Below, one piece after another: positions 25,189-35,455 of a DNA stretch of 64,000 nt. The first letter of the stretch is position 1. Every line of letters begins with the position of its first letter. Source of the stretch: Cohnella sp. WQ 127256 (GTDB lineage Bacteria > Bacillota > Bacilli > Paenibacillales > Paenibacillaceae). The translations under genes were made by a program, and so were the position numbers. The notes below the pieces were generated by a model. It was not told the origin of the DNA and ran no database searches. It was given only the letters and a program-made list of their open reading frames with translations. The stretch is from the NCBI RefSeq assembly GCF_024519285.1, contig NZ_JAMZCY010000003.1, positions 248,001-312,000 on the forward strand, written 5' to 3'.

Positions 25189-27438
25189 ATGATTATGTGG
25201 AACAAAACAGCGAAACACCAGTCACCGTCTCCCCGTCCCAGTAAATTTTATAATCGTATTCTCGCGATGTTCCTTGTTATCGCCTTAGTTGGCAGTACGT
25301 ATGGCGGTGTCGCTTCCGCTGCGGAAACGGTTAATTCCATTTTTATTACCCCTGATGTTCAAACCGGAAAATTATATGTTGATGATAATTCGATCATCTT
25401 AAACGCGTATGCGAATATCAGTGGTGATAACGTAGCGAGAAACATAACGGAATCCGCGACATGGTCTTCTACTTCGACATCCGTGCAAGTTGTTAAAGGT
25501 GTCGTAAAAGCTACAGGTGCTGTATCATCAGCTACCATTACTGCAAGATACAGTGACAAAACAGATACGTTCTATGTGACATCTGAGTATGCTTATGACG
25601 ACATCAAGCTCAAGCTAGAATCCGTTGATGCTCCAGATAAGAAGGATGTTGATTTAGGTCTGGATCTGCTATTTACGGCAAAGGCAATTAAAGGCTCTTC
25701 CCCTGAGGAGGACATTACTTCCACGGCCACATGGACAACATCTAACTCCGCAATTGCAACCGTAACGAATGGTACGGTTAAATTGCTAGGTACAGGTGAG
25801 GTTACGATCACTGTTAAGTTGAAGGGGAAATCGGACTCGATCACCCTTACGGCCAAGACGCCATATTCTTCGATTGATATTAAGAAGGATGGCAATTCCA
25901 TCTCGGGACCGATCGAAATGTATGTCGGAGCCCCAGACTTGAACTTGGCAGCGATAGCTAGTTTTAAGGCGGGTGGTACGGAAACAGCTACTGAAACCGC
26001 TACATGGTCCAGCAGCAGCGCTTCTGTCGTTAAGATCGATGAGAAGGGTAAGCTAACAGCCGTCGGACAAGGTACAGCTGTCATAACTGCCACGAAATAC
26101 GGCGTATCGGACTCCGTCACTGTGATCGTAAGAACGGAATACGAGGTTCTAAAAGTGACTCCGGAGAAACAAATCTATGTCACCTTGTATGGAACAAGTG
26201 TTGAATTAAGTGCAACAGCGATTAAAGGTGCAGCGACTCCACAAGATGTAACGAATCTGGTTGAATGGAAAATCGCGGATGCCGACCAAGCGGTCGCTAT
26301 TATTAAGAAAGAAAACGGGAAAGTATATGCCGTGCCGAAGGGTGTAGGTACTGTACAAATCACCGCATCTTATTTGGGAATATCCAAAAATGTCTCCATT
26401 ACGGTCTATCCAACGATTAACACGGTTGAGATCGAAAAAGATTCGTTGGATGTCTTTGTAGACGAAACCGGTACTCTTCCAGACGTATCTGGTGAAACCG
26501 TAGCGGGCGACAAGAAAGATATCGGTAAATATGTGGAATGGTCATCGGACGACCAACGAGTCGTTAAAATTGAGGATGGCAAATGGAAAGCTATAGGTAA
26601 AGGTACGGCAACTCTAACGGCATCAATGGAGACCTCTCCAGGTACTTCTGTTAGCGATACGGTTTACGTACAAGTCCACGACAAAATTCTAACATTGATC
26701 CCTTCTACGGAAACGATTAGTGTCGTTATAGGTAAAGAGGTTGATTTTCCGCAAGTTCAACTCATCTACGAGAATGGGGAAGAAGCACCAGTTACCGATG
26801 AAATCGTGTGGAAATCTTCAACACCGAAGCTATTAGTTAAAGAAACGAAAATGAAAGGGTTGCTGGCAACAACTGCAACTTTAACTGGAACTTATCTGAA
26901 TCATACGGTCAAGATTAAAGTAACGGTAGAAGAAGAATTTATTTCTTTCCTCATCGAGCCAAAGAATGTTAGCTTAACCTTAAAGAAATCTCAATCGATT
27001 AAAGTAACGGGAACGACGAAAAGTGGCAAGAAAGTAATTCTAGGTTCTAGAATTGAATGGAAGGCTTCGAACGAGGATCATGTTACGGTTAAAGGAGCAT
27101 CCGTGAAAGGCTTAAGCGAAGGTAGCGGGAATCTGACGGCAACAATCCAAGAGAAGACCTTGGTAGTTCCATATGAGGTTACAGCCAAGCTAACCAAGCT
27201 TACAGCATCATCTACAACCTTTAAGTCCAATGTCGGTGCTTCAGTTAGCGTGGACCTGACAGCATTATACGAGAATGGTAAATCTCATGATGTGACCTCC
27301 AAAGCGGTATGGACAACTTCCAAGTCATCTGTAGCAACTGTCTCTGATGGTAAGATATCCGTAAAAGGCAAAGGAAGCGCATCGATCAAAGCGACATTCG
27401 GTGGCAAGACGGTCACAGTTCGCGTCACAGCTAAGTAG
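25189..27438 (+). CDS. Secreted protein of eight bacterial Ig-like (Big2) domains
   Basis: 749 residues. The signal peptide covers about the first 45 (FLVIALVGSTYGGVASAAE). The rest is about eight Big2-type domains of some 80-95 residues, each with a W[TS]SS-type core and an ATVTNGTVKLLGTGEVTIT-like strand (others: ATWSSSSASVVKIDEKGKL; TTSKSSVATVSDGKISVKG). No LPxTG anchor, SLH domain or catalytic module is visible, so it may be released or held by partners. Big2 domains serve adhesion or act as spacers. GGAGGG lies 12 bases before the ATG, which is rather far. A small YjfB-family gene follows after 14 bp. Confidence 0.9.
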   Translation: MIMWNKTAKHQSPSPRPSKFYNRILAMFLVIALVGSTYGGVASAAETVNSIFITPDVQTGKLYVDDNSIILNAYANISGDNVARNITESATWSSTSTSVQVVKGVVKATGAVSSATITARYSDKTDTFYVTSEYAYDDIKLKLESVDAPDKKDVDLGLDLLFTAKAIKGSSPEEDITSTATWTTSNSAIATVTNGTVKLLGTGEVTITVKLKGKSDSITLTAKTPYSSIDIKKDGNSISGPIEMYVGAPDLNLAAIASFKAGGTETATETATWSSSSASVVKIDEKGKLTAVGQGTAVITATKYGVSDSVTVIVRTEYEVLKVTPEKQIYVTLYGTSVELSATAIKGAATPQDVTNLVEWKIADADQAVAIIKKENGKVYAVPKGVGTVQITASYLGISKNVSITVYPTINTVEIEKDSLDVFVDETGTLPDVSGETVAGDKKDIGKYVEWSSDDQRVVKIEDGKWKAIGKGTATLTASMETSPGTSVSDTVYVQVHDKILTLIPSTETISVVIGKEVDFPQVQLIYENGEEAPVTDEIVWKSSTPKLLVKETKMKGLLATTATLTGTYLNHTVKIKVTVEEEFISFLIEPKNVSLTLKKSQSIKVTGTTKSGKKVILGSRIEWKASNEDHVTVKGASVKGLSEGSGNLTATIQEKTLVVPYEVTAKLTKLTASSTTFKSNVGASVSVDLTALYENGKSHDVTSKAVWTTSKSSVATVSDGKISVKGKGSASIKATFGGKTVTVRVTAK

Positions 27439-27452
27439 ATGGAGGTGAGATA

Positions 27453-27629
27453 ATGAGTAGCATTGGTGGATTGGCATCAGCAGCAAGTGGTTCCCTTAAA
27501 CAGCAGGTTGGTATTGCAGTACTCGCTAAATCGCAGGATTCAATGAAGCAACAGGGACAAGAACTCATACAGCTAATGGAAAAAAGTGTGCTTCCGCACA
27601 TGGGCGGAAATCTAGATATTAAAGTGTAA
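27453..27629 (+). CDS. yjfB: YjfB-family small protein
   Basis: 58 residues: MSSIGGLASAASGSLKQQVG at the start, then IAVLAKSQDSMKQQGQELIQ. It fits the short, Ala/Gln-rich YjfB family ('putative motility protein'), whose members are linked to flagellar regulons. GGAGGTGAG is ideally placed upstream. Only 14 bp separate it from the Big2 protein gene, so the two are probably co-transcribed. The function is not established. Confidence 0.8.
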   Translation: MSSIGGLASAASGSLKQQVGIAVLAKSQDSMKQQGQELIQLMEKSVLPHMGGNLDIKV

Positions 27630-27640
27630 GCGATGAATAA

Positions 27641-27673
27641 AGGGCTCCCTTCGACTTCGAAGGGAGCCCTTTG
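27641..27673. terminator. Bidirectional terminator
   Basis: AGGGCTCCCTTCGA and its exact complement around a 2-base centre, with TTTG after and AATAA before. It lies between convergent genes. Confidence 0.85.
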
Positions 27674-27704
27674 TTTCTATGAATGAGACATCATAACGAG
27701 ATGA

Positions 27705-28997
27705 CTAGGAATTGATAAAGGCAGTATTCAGCTTCTTGCTGTAGATGACTTGATAATCTAAGCCTTTACTGATGACAGCGAGTGGTACATACGTCTTTTG
27801 TTCTTTGCCGACCTGCTGGAAGTAGGCTGGTGTTTCTAAGGGTTGAGTCACACCGTTCACGATAATGGTTTTTGCTCCGATCGTGACGATGACTTCCCGA
27901 CCATTTTTAGAGAAGATGGCCGTATTGGTTTTTTGAGTCCACTTTAGATCAGCGCCAACCGCGTTCGCTACGTCGCGTAGTGCTAGGAAGGTAGTGCCCT
28001 TGAGCAATACAGCTTTGTTGGGAGGCTCCTTACCGTTAATGACTACGGAGATAGGAACATCAGCCGCTCGAGGTGCAGGTTTAACATACTGCTTCCAAAC
28101 GATCTCAGCGAAGGATTGTGCGATGGCTTCATATCCGGCTTGCTTGGGGTGAGTATCATATTTTTCCCATGCGTTAAAGTAAGTAAATGATGCTTCATTC
28201 CCTATAAATTTAGTGGAGATGTGAGCGATACGAACTGGGATACCTTTTTGGTTAAGATCAATTGCGAATGTATCTAATTTATCAGCAAGTTTATTAACAG
28301 CTTCCACTAAAACAGGATACAAAGGGTGACCCTTAAATAAAGGCAAATATTGATCCGAGATGACAATTTGTGCGTCAGGGGCGAGCTCGTGCAAGTGACT
28401 CATCATTTTATCCAAATCTTTTGTATATTCATTCATTCTAATCTCGAAGCTGTCCTGTATAATTTGTCGTGCAGACTCAATAGGCTTGTCATTACTAATG
28501 TCAATTGCGTCCTTAACAATGGAACTGAAATCATTGCCGCCAATCGTCAATACGACGAGATTGGCTTTGGCAAGATCTGTTGCAAGCTGAGGGGTTAGCG
28601 CGGCAATGCGATCTGCTTGCTTGGATACTCCCGCTTGGAAAGAGGAGAAATCCTGTAGGTCGGCTGAGGACAACGGCTTTCTGTCTGTTGCGCCTTGTAG
28701 TAGCTTGGTAAGTCCTGGAGTCGTTAAGCCCATAATGGCGTAGTTAGCAAATTCGGAACGACTGTGGAACAACGCTTGTTCATACAAACGATCGACGTAG
28801 CCATAAGGTGCTGATGTTTCGGCAATGATCTCCGGTGTCGGTTCAAAGCCTACACTGATCGAATCACCTAAAGCAACGATCCGATAAATGTCTTGGGATG
28901 TCGTTTCATTGTTGGCAGCGGTCGCAGTAGAGACTACAGTTAGGGTTAGGATTGCTGCAAATATCGTTGCTAATGGTTTGCGAAAGTTGATTTTCAT
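27705..28997 (-). CDS. Secreted SGNH/GDSL hydrolase with a copper-amine-oxidase-like stalk domain
   Basis: 430 residues. The signal peptide ends near VVSTATA. SGNH blocks are visible: VALGDSISVGFEP (Ser), GGNDF (Asn) and DTHPKQAGY (Asp-His). The C-terminal roughly 110 residues form the copper amine oxidase N-terminal-like domain (VVINGKEPPN, TFLALRDVANAVGADLKWTQ, YVPLAVISKGLDYQVIY), common on Paenibacillus surface proteins and thought to bind the cell wall. The open frame begins at 29042, but AAGGAGGAA before ATG 28997 and the signal peptide fix the start. Likely a carbohydrate esterase or lipase; the substrate is unknown. Confidence 0.9.
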   Translation of the reverse strand: MKINFRKPLATIFAAILTLTVVSTATAANNETTSQDIYRIVALGDSISVGFEPTPEIIAETSAPYGYVDRLYEQALFHSRSEFANYAIMGLTTPGLTKLLQGATDRKPLSSADLQDFSSFQAGVSKQADRIAALTPQLATDLAKANLVVLTIGGNDFSSIVKDAIDISNDKPIESARQIIQDSFEIRMNEYTKDLDKMMSHLHELAPDAQIVISDQYLPLFKGHPLYPVLVEAVNKLADKLDTFAIDLNQKGIPVRIAHISTKFIGNEASFTYFNAWEKYDTHPKQAGYEAIAQSFAEIVWKQYVKPAPRAADVPISVVINGKEPPNKAVLLKGTTFLALRDVANAVGADLKWTQKTNTAIFSKNGREVIVTIGAKTIIVNGVTQPLETPAYFQQVGKEQKTYVPLAVISKGLDYQVIYSKKLNTAFINS

Positions 28998-29280
28998 AGT
29001 GGTAAATTCCTCCTTGGATATCATGATAAATCGCTTTGGCATATAACAATGCTTATCAAAACCATAAAAATATTAAATTGTTATTCTTTTGGCGGCGGTG
29101 TTAAAATTATATAAATATGAAGTGTATATTTATGAACGCCGCGAATGTCTCGCATTACCTCCAAATCCCCGGTTCTTCCCGTACTTTCCACTAACCTCTT
29201 TATTTTAGGTCATTTTGGACGGGAATTGTAGCCGTTATTGTTTATTTTCTCAACATTGTGTATAGAAAGGTTGATTGATT
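28998..29280. other. Divergent intergenic region upstream of gltB
   Basis: No gene seen. An AT-rich inverted repeat, ATAAATAT (29111-29118) and ATATTTAT (29126-29133), separated by seven bases, is a candidate regulatory site. I did not find a GltC-type box. Confidence 0.4.
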
Positions 29281-32200
29281 ATGAGAGAGATGCGTAACGG
29301 ATTACCTCTTAAACAGGGAATGTATGATCCCCAATATGAGAAGGACGCTTGTGGTATGGGGTTTGTCGCACATATCAAGGGTCAGAAATCACATAATATC
29401 GTCGAGCAGGCTTTAACGCTGCTCTTTAATATGGAGCATCGCGGTGGTCAGGGGAGTGAGCCTAGCACGGGAGATGGAGCAGGGATTTTATTGCAAATTC
29501 CACATCACTTCTTCCTCGCAGAGACGGCAAAGCTCGGCTTTAAGCTACCTGAAGAAGGTCAATACGCGGTGGGGATGGTATTTCTTCCGCAAGAGGAATT
29601 GACTCGCCGTAATCACGAGCAAATATTCGAGTCGATTATAGCAGAAGAAGGTCAGACTTTACTCGGTTGGCGGACGGTTCCGACTAACGATGAGTCATTA
29701 GGCGAATCCTCGAAGAAGGTTAAACCTTTTGTCCGTCAAGCGTTTATTGGACGCTCAGCTGTGTTGGCAGATGATATGGCTTTCGAACGTAAGTTATATG
29801 TCATTCGTAAGCGTTCGGAGCAAGCGATTCGTTACTCCGGTATCGAAGGCGCGGACATGTTCTATTTTCCGAGCTTGTCGAGTAAGAAAATTGTATATAA
29901 AGGGATGCTCACGACGGAACAGGTCGGACTCTTCTATAGTGAGCTTCACAATCCGGAATTAGAAACAGCGATGGCTCTTGTGCATTCCCGGTTCAGCACG
30001 AATACTTTTCCAAGCTGGGAAAGAGCGCATCCGTTCAACTACTTGATTCATAACGGTGAGATTAATACTTTAAGAGGCAATGTGAACTGGATGCACGCTC
30101 GTCAAACCTTGTTTAACTCCGAGCTGTTCGGGGATGATCTGGACAAAGTTAAACCGGTCATCGCTCCAGATGGATCTGATACAGCCATGTTCGATAATAC
30201 GTTCGAGTTCATGTATTTGTCTGGTCGTTCTATGGCACATGCAGCGATGATGATGGTTCCAGAACCTTGGCAGAACGATGAGCATATGGACGAAGAGAAA
30301 AGAGCCTTCTATGAATATCATGCCTGCTTGATGGAGCCATGGGATGGTCCTGCTGCTGTAGGGTTCACGGATGGCGTACAAATTGGAGCCATTCTTGACC
30401 GCAATGGCTTACGTCCTGCCCGTTATTACGTTACGAAGGACGATCTGATCGTACTTGCTTCTGAAGCTGGGGTTGTCGATATTCCTCAAGAAGATATTGT
30501 ACTGAAGGACCGTTTACGCCCAGGTCGTATTCTTCTCGTGGATACGAAGGAAGGACGCATCATCTCTGATGAAGAGGTGAAACGTGGGATTGTGACGGAG
30601 CATCCGTACCGCGAATGGTTGGATAATCACTTGGTTGATTTAGAAGATCTCCCAGATGCAGCGGAGCTTCCTGAACCGGATCATGATACCGTACAATTGC
30701 GTCAGCAAGCGTTCGGATATTCATTTGAGGATATTCGTAAAGTGATGGAGCCAATGGCGCTCACGGGTGTGGAGCCACTTGCTTCAATGGGATACGACTC
30801 CCCTCTAGCTGTGCTGTCGGAGAAACCACAGCGTTTGTTTAATTATTTTAAGCAATTGTTCGCACAGGTAACGAATCCACCGATCGATGCCATTCGCGAG
30901 GAAATCGTGACGTCGACGTATACAACCGTTGGACCTGAGCGGAATTTGCTTCTTCCGGAACCGGAAAGCTGTCGCCAGATTCGCCTATACACGCCTATTC
31001 TATCGAATGAAGAGTTCGCGAAGCTGCGTCATGTCCACCGTCCTGGCTTCAAATCGATCACGTTGCCGATATTCTTCGCGGCTAAAGATGGAGAAGCTGG
31101 CTTGCGTGAAGCACTTAAGCTGCTATGTGAAGCAGCGGATCGTCTTATTTCCAAAGGACATAACATCCTCATTTTGTCCGATAAGGGTGTGGATGCCGAT
31201 AATGCGGCGATTCCTTCCTTGCTTGCTGTTTCGACCGTGCATCATCACCTGATTCGTCAAGGAACTCGGACAAAAGTGAGTATCCTGCTTGAATCCGGCG
31301 AACCTCGTGAGGTGCATCATTTTGCACTGCTGCTCGGATACGGTGTAAGTGCGGTTAACCCGTATCTTGCTTTCGAGACGTTAGATGATCTGATCCGCGA
31401 AGGCATGATTCGGAACATTTCGCATGAGAAAGCGGTCAAAAACTATATTAAAGCAGGAACTAAGGGTGTCGTGAAGGTCCTGTCCAAGATGGGGATTTCT
31501 ACGATTCAGTCGTACCGTGGTGCGCAAATCTTCGAAGCAGTCGGCCTGAATACAGAAGTCGTCGAACAATTCTTCACGGGTACAGCGTCCCGAATTGAAG
31601 GAATAGGCTTTGATGTCATTACACAAGAGACGTTAGTTGCGCATCAACGTGCGTTCTCCAAACAAGCAGGAGCCGAGCGTGAGCTAGATTCCGGTGGAGA
31701 ATACCAATGGCGCAAAGACGGGGAGGATCATCTGTTTAATCCACAGACGATTCATACGCTTCAACAAGCAACCCGTACGGGCAACTACGCTACGTATAAG
31801 AAATATTCGGCACTTGTTCAAGGCGAATACGAGGAGGTACGTACCCTTCGTTCTTTATTGAAATTTAACTTCGATCAACCTCCAGTTCCGATTGAAGAAG
31901 TGGAGCCTGTTGAAGCGATTTTCAAAAGATTCAAAACCGGTGCGATGTCATTTGGTTCAATTAGTAAAGAAGCGCATGAGTCACTAGCTATTGCGATGAA
32001 CAGAATTGGGGGTAAATCCAATTCCGGTGAGGGTGGAGAAGATCCGGCTCGGTTCATTCCGGATGCGAATGGTGATTCGCGTCGGAGCGCAATTAAACAG
32101 GTTGCTTCGGGTCGTTTCGGAGTAACGAGTTATTATCTGACCAATGCGGAAGAGATCCAGATCAAGATGGCACAAGGGGCTAAGCCAGGTGAAGGCGGGC

Positions 32201-33885
32201 AGCTCATGGGACGCAAGGTTTATCCATGGGTAGCTGAAGTTCGGGGAACGACACCGGGCGTGGGGCTTATCTCTCCACCACCACATCATGATATATACTC
32301 CATTGAGGATTTAGCTGAGTTGATCCATGATCTGAAAAATGCGAATCCGAGTGCTCGTATTAACGTGAAGCTCGTATCTGAGGTTGGCGTAGGCACGATT
32401 GCAGCTGGCGTTGCCAAAGGGCGTGCCGATGTTATCCTTGTGAGCGGATATGACGGAGGAACGGGAGCCTCTCCAATCGGTTCGATCCGCCATGCGGGCT
32501 TACCCTGGGAGCTTGGTCTTGCAGAGACGCATCAGACGCTTATCTTGAATAACTTGCGTGACCGTGTTGTTGTTGAGACGGATGGTAAAATGTTGACCGG
32601 TCGTGATATTGCAATTGCTGCATTACTCGGCGCAGAAGAATTTGGTTTCTCCACGGCTCCACTAGTCGTGCTCGGCTGTGTGATGATGCGCGTGTGCCAG
32701 TTGGATACTTGTCCGGTTGGTGTCGCTACGCAAAACCCAGAGCTGCGTAAGAAGTTCATGGGTCAACCTGAGCATGCGATCAACTTTATGAAATTTGTGG
32801 CAGAGGAATTCCGAGAAATTATGGCGGAGCTCGGTTTCCGTACGGTTGAAGAGATGGTCGGACGTGTAGATCGCTTGGATTCCAACATGGCGATTAAGCA
32901 CTATAAGACGCAAGGGATCGATCTGAAGCCATTGCTATATATGCCGGAATTGCCAGAGGGTTCATATCGCTATAATGCTAAGGCACAAAATCACTTGTTG
33001 GAAGAGTCGCTTGATATGCAATCCTTGCTTGAAGCTGCGGCTCCGGCATTGGAAAGTAAGCAGCAAGTACAAATGACGTTCCCGATTAAAAATACGAATC
33101 GAGTTGTTGGAACGATTGTGGGCTCAGAAGTAACGAAACGCTACGGCAAAGACGGTTTGCCTGCAAATACGATTCAATTCCATTTTGTAGGAACTGCGGG
33201 TCAAAGCTTCGGTGCGTTTATTCCTAAAGGAATGACTTTAACACTCGAAGGCGATTCCAATGACTACGTGGGTAAAGGCTTGTCAGGCGGGAAAATTGCC
33301 ATCTATCCGTCCTCGAAAGCTTCATTCGCTGCGGAGGATAACGTCATCATTGGGAATACGGCACTTTACGGAGCGACGAGCGGTGAAGCTTATATTCGCG
33401 GCGTTGCTGGTGAGAGGTTCGCGGTGCGTAATAGCGGTGCGAATGTTGTCGTTGAAGGTGTGGGCGATCACGGCTGTGAGTATATGACAGGTGGACGCGT
33501 TGTCGTTCTTGGTAAGACGGGTCGCAATTTTGCAGCAGGTATGTCGGGCGGTATCGCATATGTCATCGATTGGGATGGGCAATTCGTGAAACGCTGCAAC
33601 TTCGAAATGGTTGGTTTAGAGCATCTAGAGAATGCGGCTGAGATCGAAGAAGTGCGCTCAATGATTAGTAACCATGTCCAATTCACAAACAGTGAACTGG
33701 GTAGCCGAGTGTTAGCTGATTGGGGTAACATGGTTAAGAATGTGGTTAAAATCATTCCGAAGGATTACAAACGGATGATGGAGCAAATTGCCAAAGTTGA
33801 GGCACAAGGACTTAGCGGAGAACAAGCATTGCTAGCTGCATTCGAAGCTAATATGCGTGATCTATCCCGCGCTGGCGGCAACTAA
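29281..33885 (+). CDS. gltB: Glutamate synthase large subunit
   Basis: Forms glutamate from glutamine and 2-oxoglutarate, 1534 residues, normal for bacterial GltB (called GltA in Bacillus). Residue Cys24, in [14 protein letters not shown], is the N-terminal nucleophile exposed after propeptide removal. Class II amidotransferase domain ([16 protein letters not shown]), central domain, FMN domain ([31 protein letters not shown]), the 3Fe-4S cysteines ([20 protein letters not shown]) and the C-terminal GxGxG helix ([17 protein letters not shown]) are all present. ATG 29281 has GAAAGG about ten bases upstream. A terminator follows directly; no gltD is adjacent. Confidence 0.97.
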   Translation: MREMRNGLPLKQGMYDPQYEKDACGMGFVAHIKGQKSHNIVEQALTLLFNMEHRGGQGSEPSTGDGAGILLQIPHHFFLAETAKLGFKLPEEGQYAVGMVFLPQEELTRRNHEQIFESIIAEEGQTLLGWRTVPTNDESLGESSKKVKPFVRQAFIGRSAVLADDMAFERKLYVIRKRSEQAIRYSGIEGADMFYFPSLSSKKIVYKGMLTTEQVGLFYSELHNPELETAMALVHSRFSTNTFPSWERAHPFNYLIHNGEINTLRGNVNWMHARQTLFNSELFGDDLDKVKPVIAPDGSDTAMFDNTFEFMYLSGRSMAHAAMMMVPEPWQNDEHMDEEKRAFYEYHACLMEPWDGPAAVGFTDGVQIGAILDRNGLRPARYYVTKDDLIVLASEAGVVDIPQEDIVLKDRLRPGRILLVDTKEGRIISDEEVKRGIVTEHPYREWLDNHLVDLEDLPDAAELPEPDHDTVQLRQQAFGYSFEDIRKVMEPMALTGVEPLASMGYDSPLAVLSEKPQRLFNYFKQLFAQVTNPPIDAIREEIVTSTYTTVGPERNLLLPEPESCRQIRLYTPILSNEEFAKLRHVHRPGFKSITLPIFFAAKDGEAGLREALKLLCEAADRLISKGHNILILSDKGVDADNAAIPSLLAVSTVHHHLIRQGTRTKVSILLESGEPREVHHFALLLGYGVSAVNPYLAFETLDDLIREGMIRNISHEKAVKNYIKAGTKGVVKVLSKMGISTIQSYRGAQIFEAVGLNTEVVEQFFTGTASRIEGIGFDVITQETLVAHQRAFSKQAGAERELDSGGEYQWRKDGEDHLFNPQTIHTLQQATRTGNYATYKKYSALVQGEYEEVRTLRSLLKFNFDQPPVPIEEVEPVEAIFKRFKTGAMSFGSISKEAHESLAIAMNRIGGKSNSGEGGEDPARFIPDANGDSRRSAIKQVASGRFGVTSYYLTNAEEIQIKMAQGAKPGEGGQLMGRKVYPWVAEVRGTTPGVGLISPPPHHDIYSIEDLAELIHDLKNANPSARINVKLVSEVGVGTIAAGVAKGRADVILVSGYDGGTGASPIGSIRHAGLPWELGLAETHQTLILNNLRDRVVVETDGKMLTGRDIAIAALLGAEEFGFSTAPLVVLGCVMMRVCQLDTCPVGVATQNPELRKKFMGQPEHAINFMKFVAEEFREIMAELGFRTVEEMVGRVDRLDSNMAIKHYKTQGIDLKPLLYMPELPEGSYRYNAKAQNHLLEESLDMQSLLEAAAPALESKQQVQMTFPIKNTNRVVGTIVGSEVTKRYGKDGLPANTIQFHFVGTAGQSFGAFIPKGMTLTLEGDSNDYVGKGLSGGKIAIYPSSKASFAAEDNVIIGNTALYGATSGEAYIRGVAGERFAVRNSGANVVVEGVGDHGCEYMTGGRVVVLGKTGRNFAAGMSGGIAYVIDWDGQFVKRCNFEMVGLEHLENAAEIEEVRSMISNHVQFTNSELGSRVLADWGNMVKNVVKIIPKDYKRMMEQIAKVEAQGLSGEQALLAAFEANMRDLSRAGGN

Positions 33886-33906
33886 ATCGAATAGACAATT
33901 CATCAA

Positions 33907-33950
33907 AACGCCGATAGAGGTGCGCACTAGCGCTTCTATCGGCGTTTTTT
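33907..33950 (+). terminator. Rho-independent terminator after gltB
   Basis: AACGCCGATAGA and TCTATCGGCGTT around a 16-base loop, followed by TTTT. It isolates gltB from the agr-like locus. Confidence 0.9.
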
Positions 33951-34068
33951 GTCATGGAATCAGAAACCATGCAATCTCTTTATATACAAATCTATTAAAA
34001 TTGTTCCATTATGGTAAATTTAGGTGTAAAATTAAAATGACTATAAGTAGCATTGCGGGAGGCAAAAA

Positions 34069-34731
34069 ATGTCTCAATTTTTGTTAGATATCTCGGTGAA
34101 TATGTATGAAGTTATTGCAATGTTTGCTTTGATGTTGGCGATTTTTAGATTTTCGATAAAAGGATATTTGACATATACCTTTATTGCAGCGGCTGTCATG
34201 GCACAAACCTCTTATTTACTGAGATTCGTGTTGGATATGGATAGTGTTACACCATTCTTTATGCTGTTATGGTTCATAATCTTTGCCTGGTTAATATTCC
34301 GAATTCATATATTTTATGCTTTATTGATGGTTATAACGGGTTATTTAGTTTATATCTTAGTCCAATCTACAATTGTATTATTACTTCAAAGTGTCTTCAC
34401 ACTCGAAGAGCTTAGCGGTACGTTGTTAAATGCGAAGTTGATTCAAGTTGTAGGGTCGACATTAACTCTAGCAATCGCACTTTGGTTGCTTAGAAAAAGA
34501 ATAGGATTTTCTTTCGTTCCGGACCGTATGGATGAAAAGGTGACAATGGATAAGTTAAATATAGCGCTGTTGGTCATCTCCATTGTTTCATGTCTGTTTA
34601 TATCGGGGTTTGTCTTCGTGTTTCTCAAGCTAAGCTTTTTGCACAGCACGCTAACTGCAAGCTGTTTACTTTGTTTCCTCGCCATTCTGATTATTCTAAA
34701 AATCGCTCATAAGAAGGAGATGATAACGTGA
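34069..34731 (+). CDS. AgrC-like membrane sensor lacking a kinase domain
   Basis: 220 residues, nearly all membrane-embedded: about seven hydrophobic segments (for example VIAMFALMLAIF, FFMLLWFIIFAWLIF, LVISIVSCLFISGFVFVF). The length and topology match the peptide-sensing part of AgrC-type histidine kinases, but the protein ends at KIAHKKEMIT, where the dimerisation and kinase domains would begin. It overlaps agrB by four bases (GTGA), so they are translationally coupled. It may bind the peptide made by AgrB/AgrD and signal without phosphorylation, or assist pheromone export. Assignment as an AgrC relative rests on context and topology. Confidence 0.65.
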   Translation: MSQFLLDISVNMYEVIAMFALMLAIFRFSIKGYLTYTFIAAAVMAQTSYLLRFVLDMDSVTPFFMLLWFIIFAWLIFRIHIFYALLMVITGYLVYILVQSTIVLLLQSVFTLEELSGTLLNAKLIQVVGSTLTLAIALWLLRKRIGFSFVPDRMDEKVTMDKLNIALLVISIVSCLFISGFVFVFLKLSFLHSTLTASCLLCFLAILIILKIAHKKEMIT

Positions 34732-35258
34732 TCGAAGCTTTTTCTGCACGTATTAGCGCTTACGTCTATCGTCATAATGACCGTCAACATGTCAGCCAAG
34801 AAGTGATGAAATTTGCTCTTATTGCTTTGTTAACACACACCTTAACGATAGTGTTGAGTCTAGTAATTGGAATTATGATTGGAAAGTTTCAAGAGACATG
34901 TATAGTCGTATTGGCAATGACGTCTTTAAGATATTTGGCAGGTGGGCATCATCTAAGTTCCCCGGTTTTATGTATCATTTTCTCCTCGGCAGCGGTAGTG
35001 GTTGTACCGTTTATTCCGATAAGCACACCGATCCTATACACCTTTACTGCAATAAGTGCACTCTTGGTATGGAAATATGCGCCTGTTGATATGCGGGGGA
35101 AGACGCGGATTTCCGATCGGACACTAAACATCATGAAATACACTGGATTAGTGCTCGTTCTTTCAAATATACTAATTCAATCGGAAATCTTGGCAGTCTC
35201 TTGGTTTATTATTTCGTTGACATTATTACCATATAAGGGGGTGGAGTCACATGAATAA
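34728..35258 (+). CDS. agrB: AgrB-type accessory gene regulator protease
   Basis: Membrane cysteine endopeptidase that trims the C-terminus of the AgrD precursor and forms the thiolactone ring, 176 residues. The diagnostic segment SLRYLAGGHHLSSPVLC holds the catalytic His and Cys seven residues apart. A later YAPVDMRGK is also typical. Four to six hydrophobic segments. It starts with GTG behind AAGGAG, overlapping the membrane sensor gene, and its end overlaps agrD by eight bases, the usual tight agrBD coupling. Confidence 0.93.
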   Translation: MIEAFSARISAYVYRHNDRQHVSQEVMKFALIALLTHTLTIVLSLVIGIMIGKFQETCIVVLAMTSLRYLAGGHHLSSPVLCIIFSSAAVVVVPFIPISTPILYTFTAISALLVWKYAPVDMRGKTRISDRTLNIMKYTGLVLVLSNILIQSEILAVSWFIISLTLLPYKGVESHE

Positions 35259-35379
35259 GAAGTTTGCGCGTTTATTAGCTACTGCACTTGGTTTGGTTGC
35301 TGTTGTATTCGTTACTACTGCCTGCGCAGCCTTTTTCGGTCATCGTCCAGATGTACCAGCTGAGTTATTGAATAAGTAG
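35251..35379 (+). CDS. agrD: AgrD-type cyclic peptide pheromone precursor
   Basis: 42 residues. An N-terminal amphipathic or hydrophobic leader (MNKKFARLLATALGLVAVVF) is followed by the pheromone core around Cys25 (TTACAAFF), then a charged recognition tail (GHRPDVPAELLNK) with the PxVPxEL pattern of AgrD proteins outside staphylococci. By analogy, AgrB would cleave after FF to give a five-residue thiolactone ring CAAFF; the N-terminal tail length is unknown. The ribosome site GGGTGGAG is well placed. The gene overlaps agrB by eight bases. Confidence 0.88.
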   Translation: MNKKFARLLATALGLVAVVFVTTACAAFFGHRPDVPAELLNK

Positions 35380-35387
35380 GTGCTACG

Positions 35388-35414
35388 CGGCTGTTGGAGT
35401 ATCTCCAGCAGCCG
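35388..35414 (+). other. Hairpin between agrD and the LytTR gene
   Basis: CGGCTGTTGGAG, loop TAT, CTCCAGCAGCCG: 12 pairs with one G-U. No T run follows, so it probably protects the agrBD message or attenuates expression of the downstream regulator more than it terminates fully. Confidence 0.6.
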
Positions 35415-35455
35415 TCTACCCGTAACGATCGGGAAATAACAGTGGAGTGGAACTC

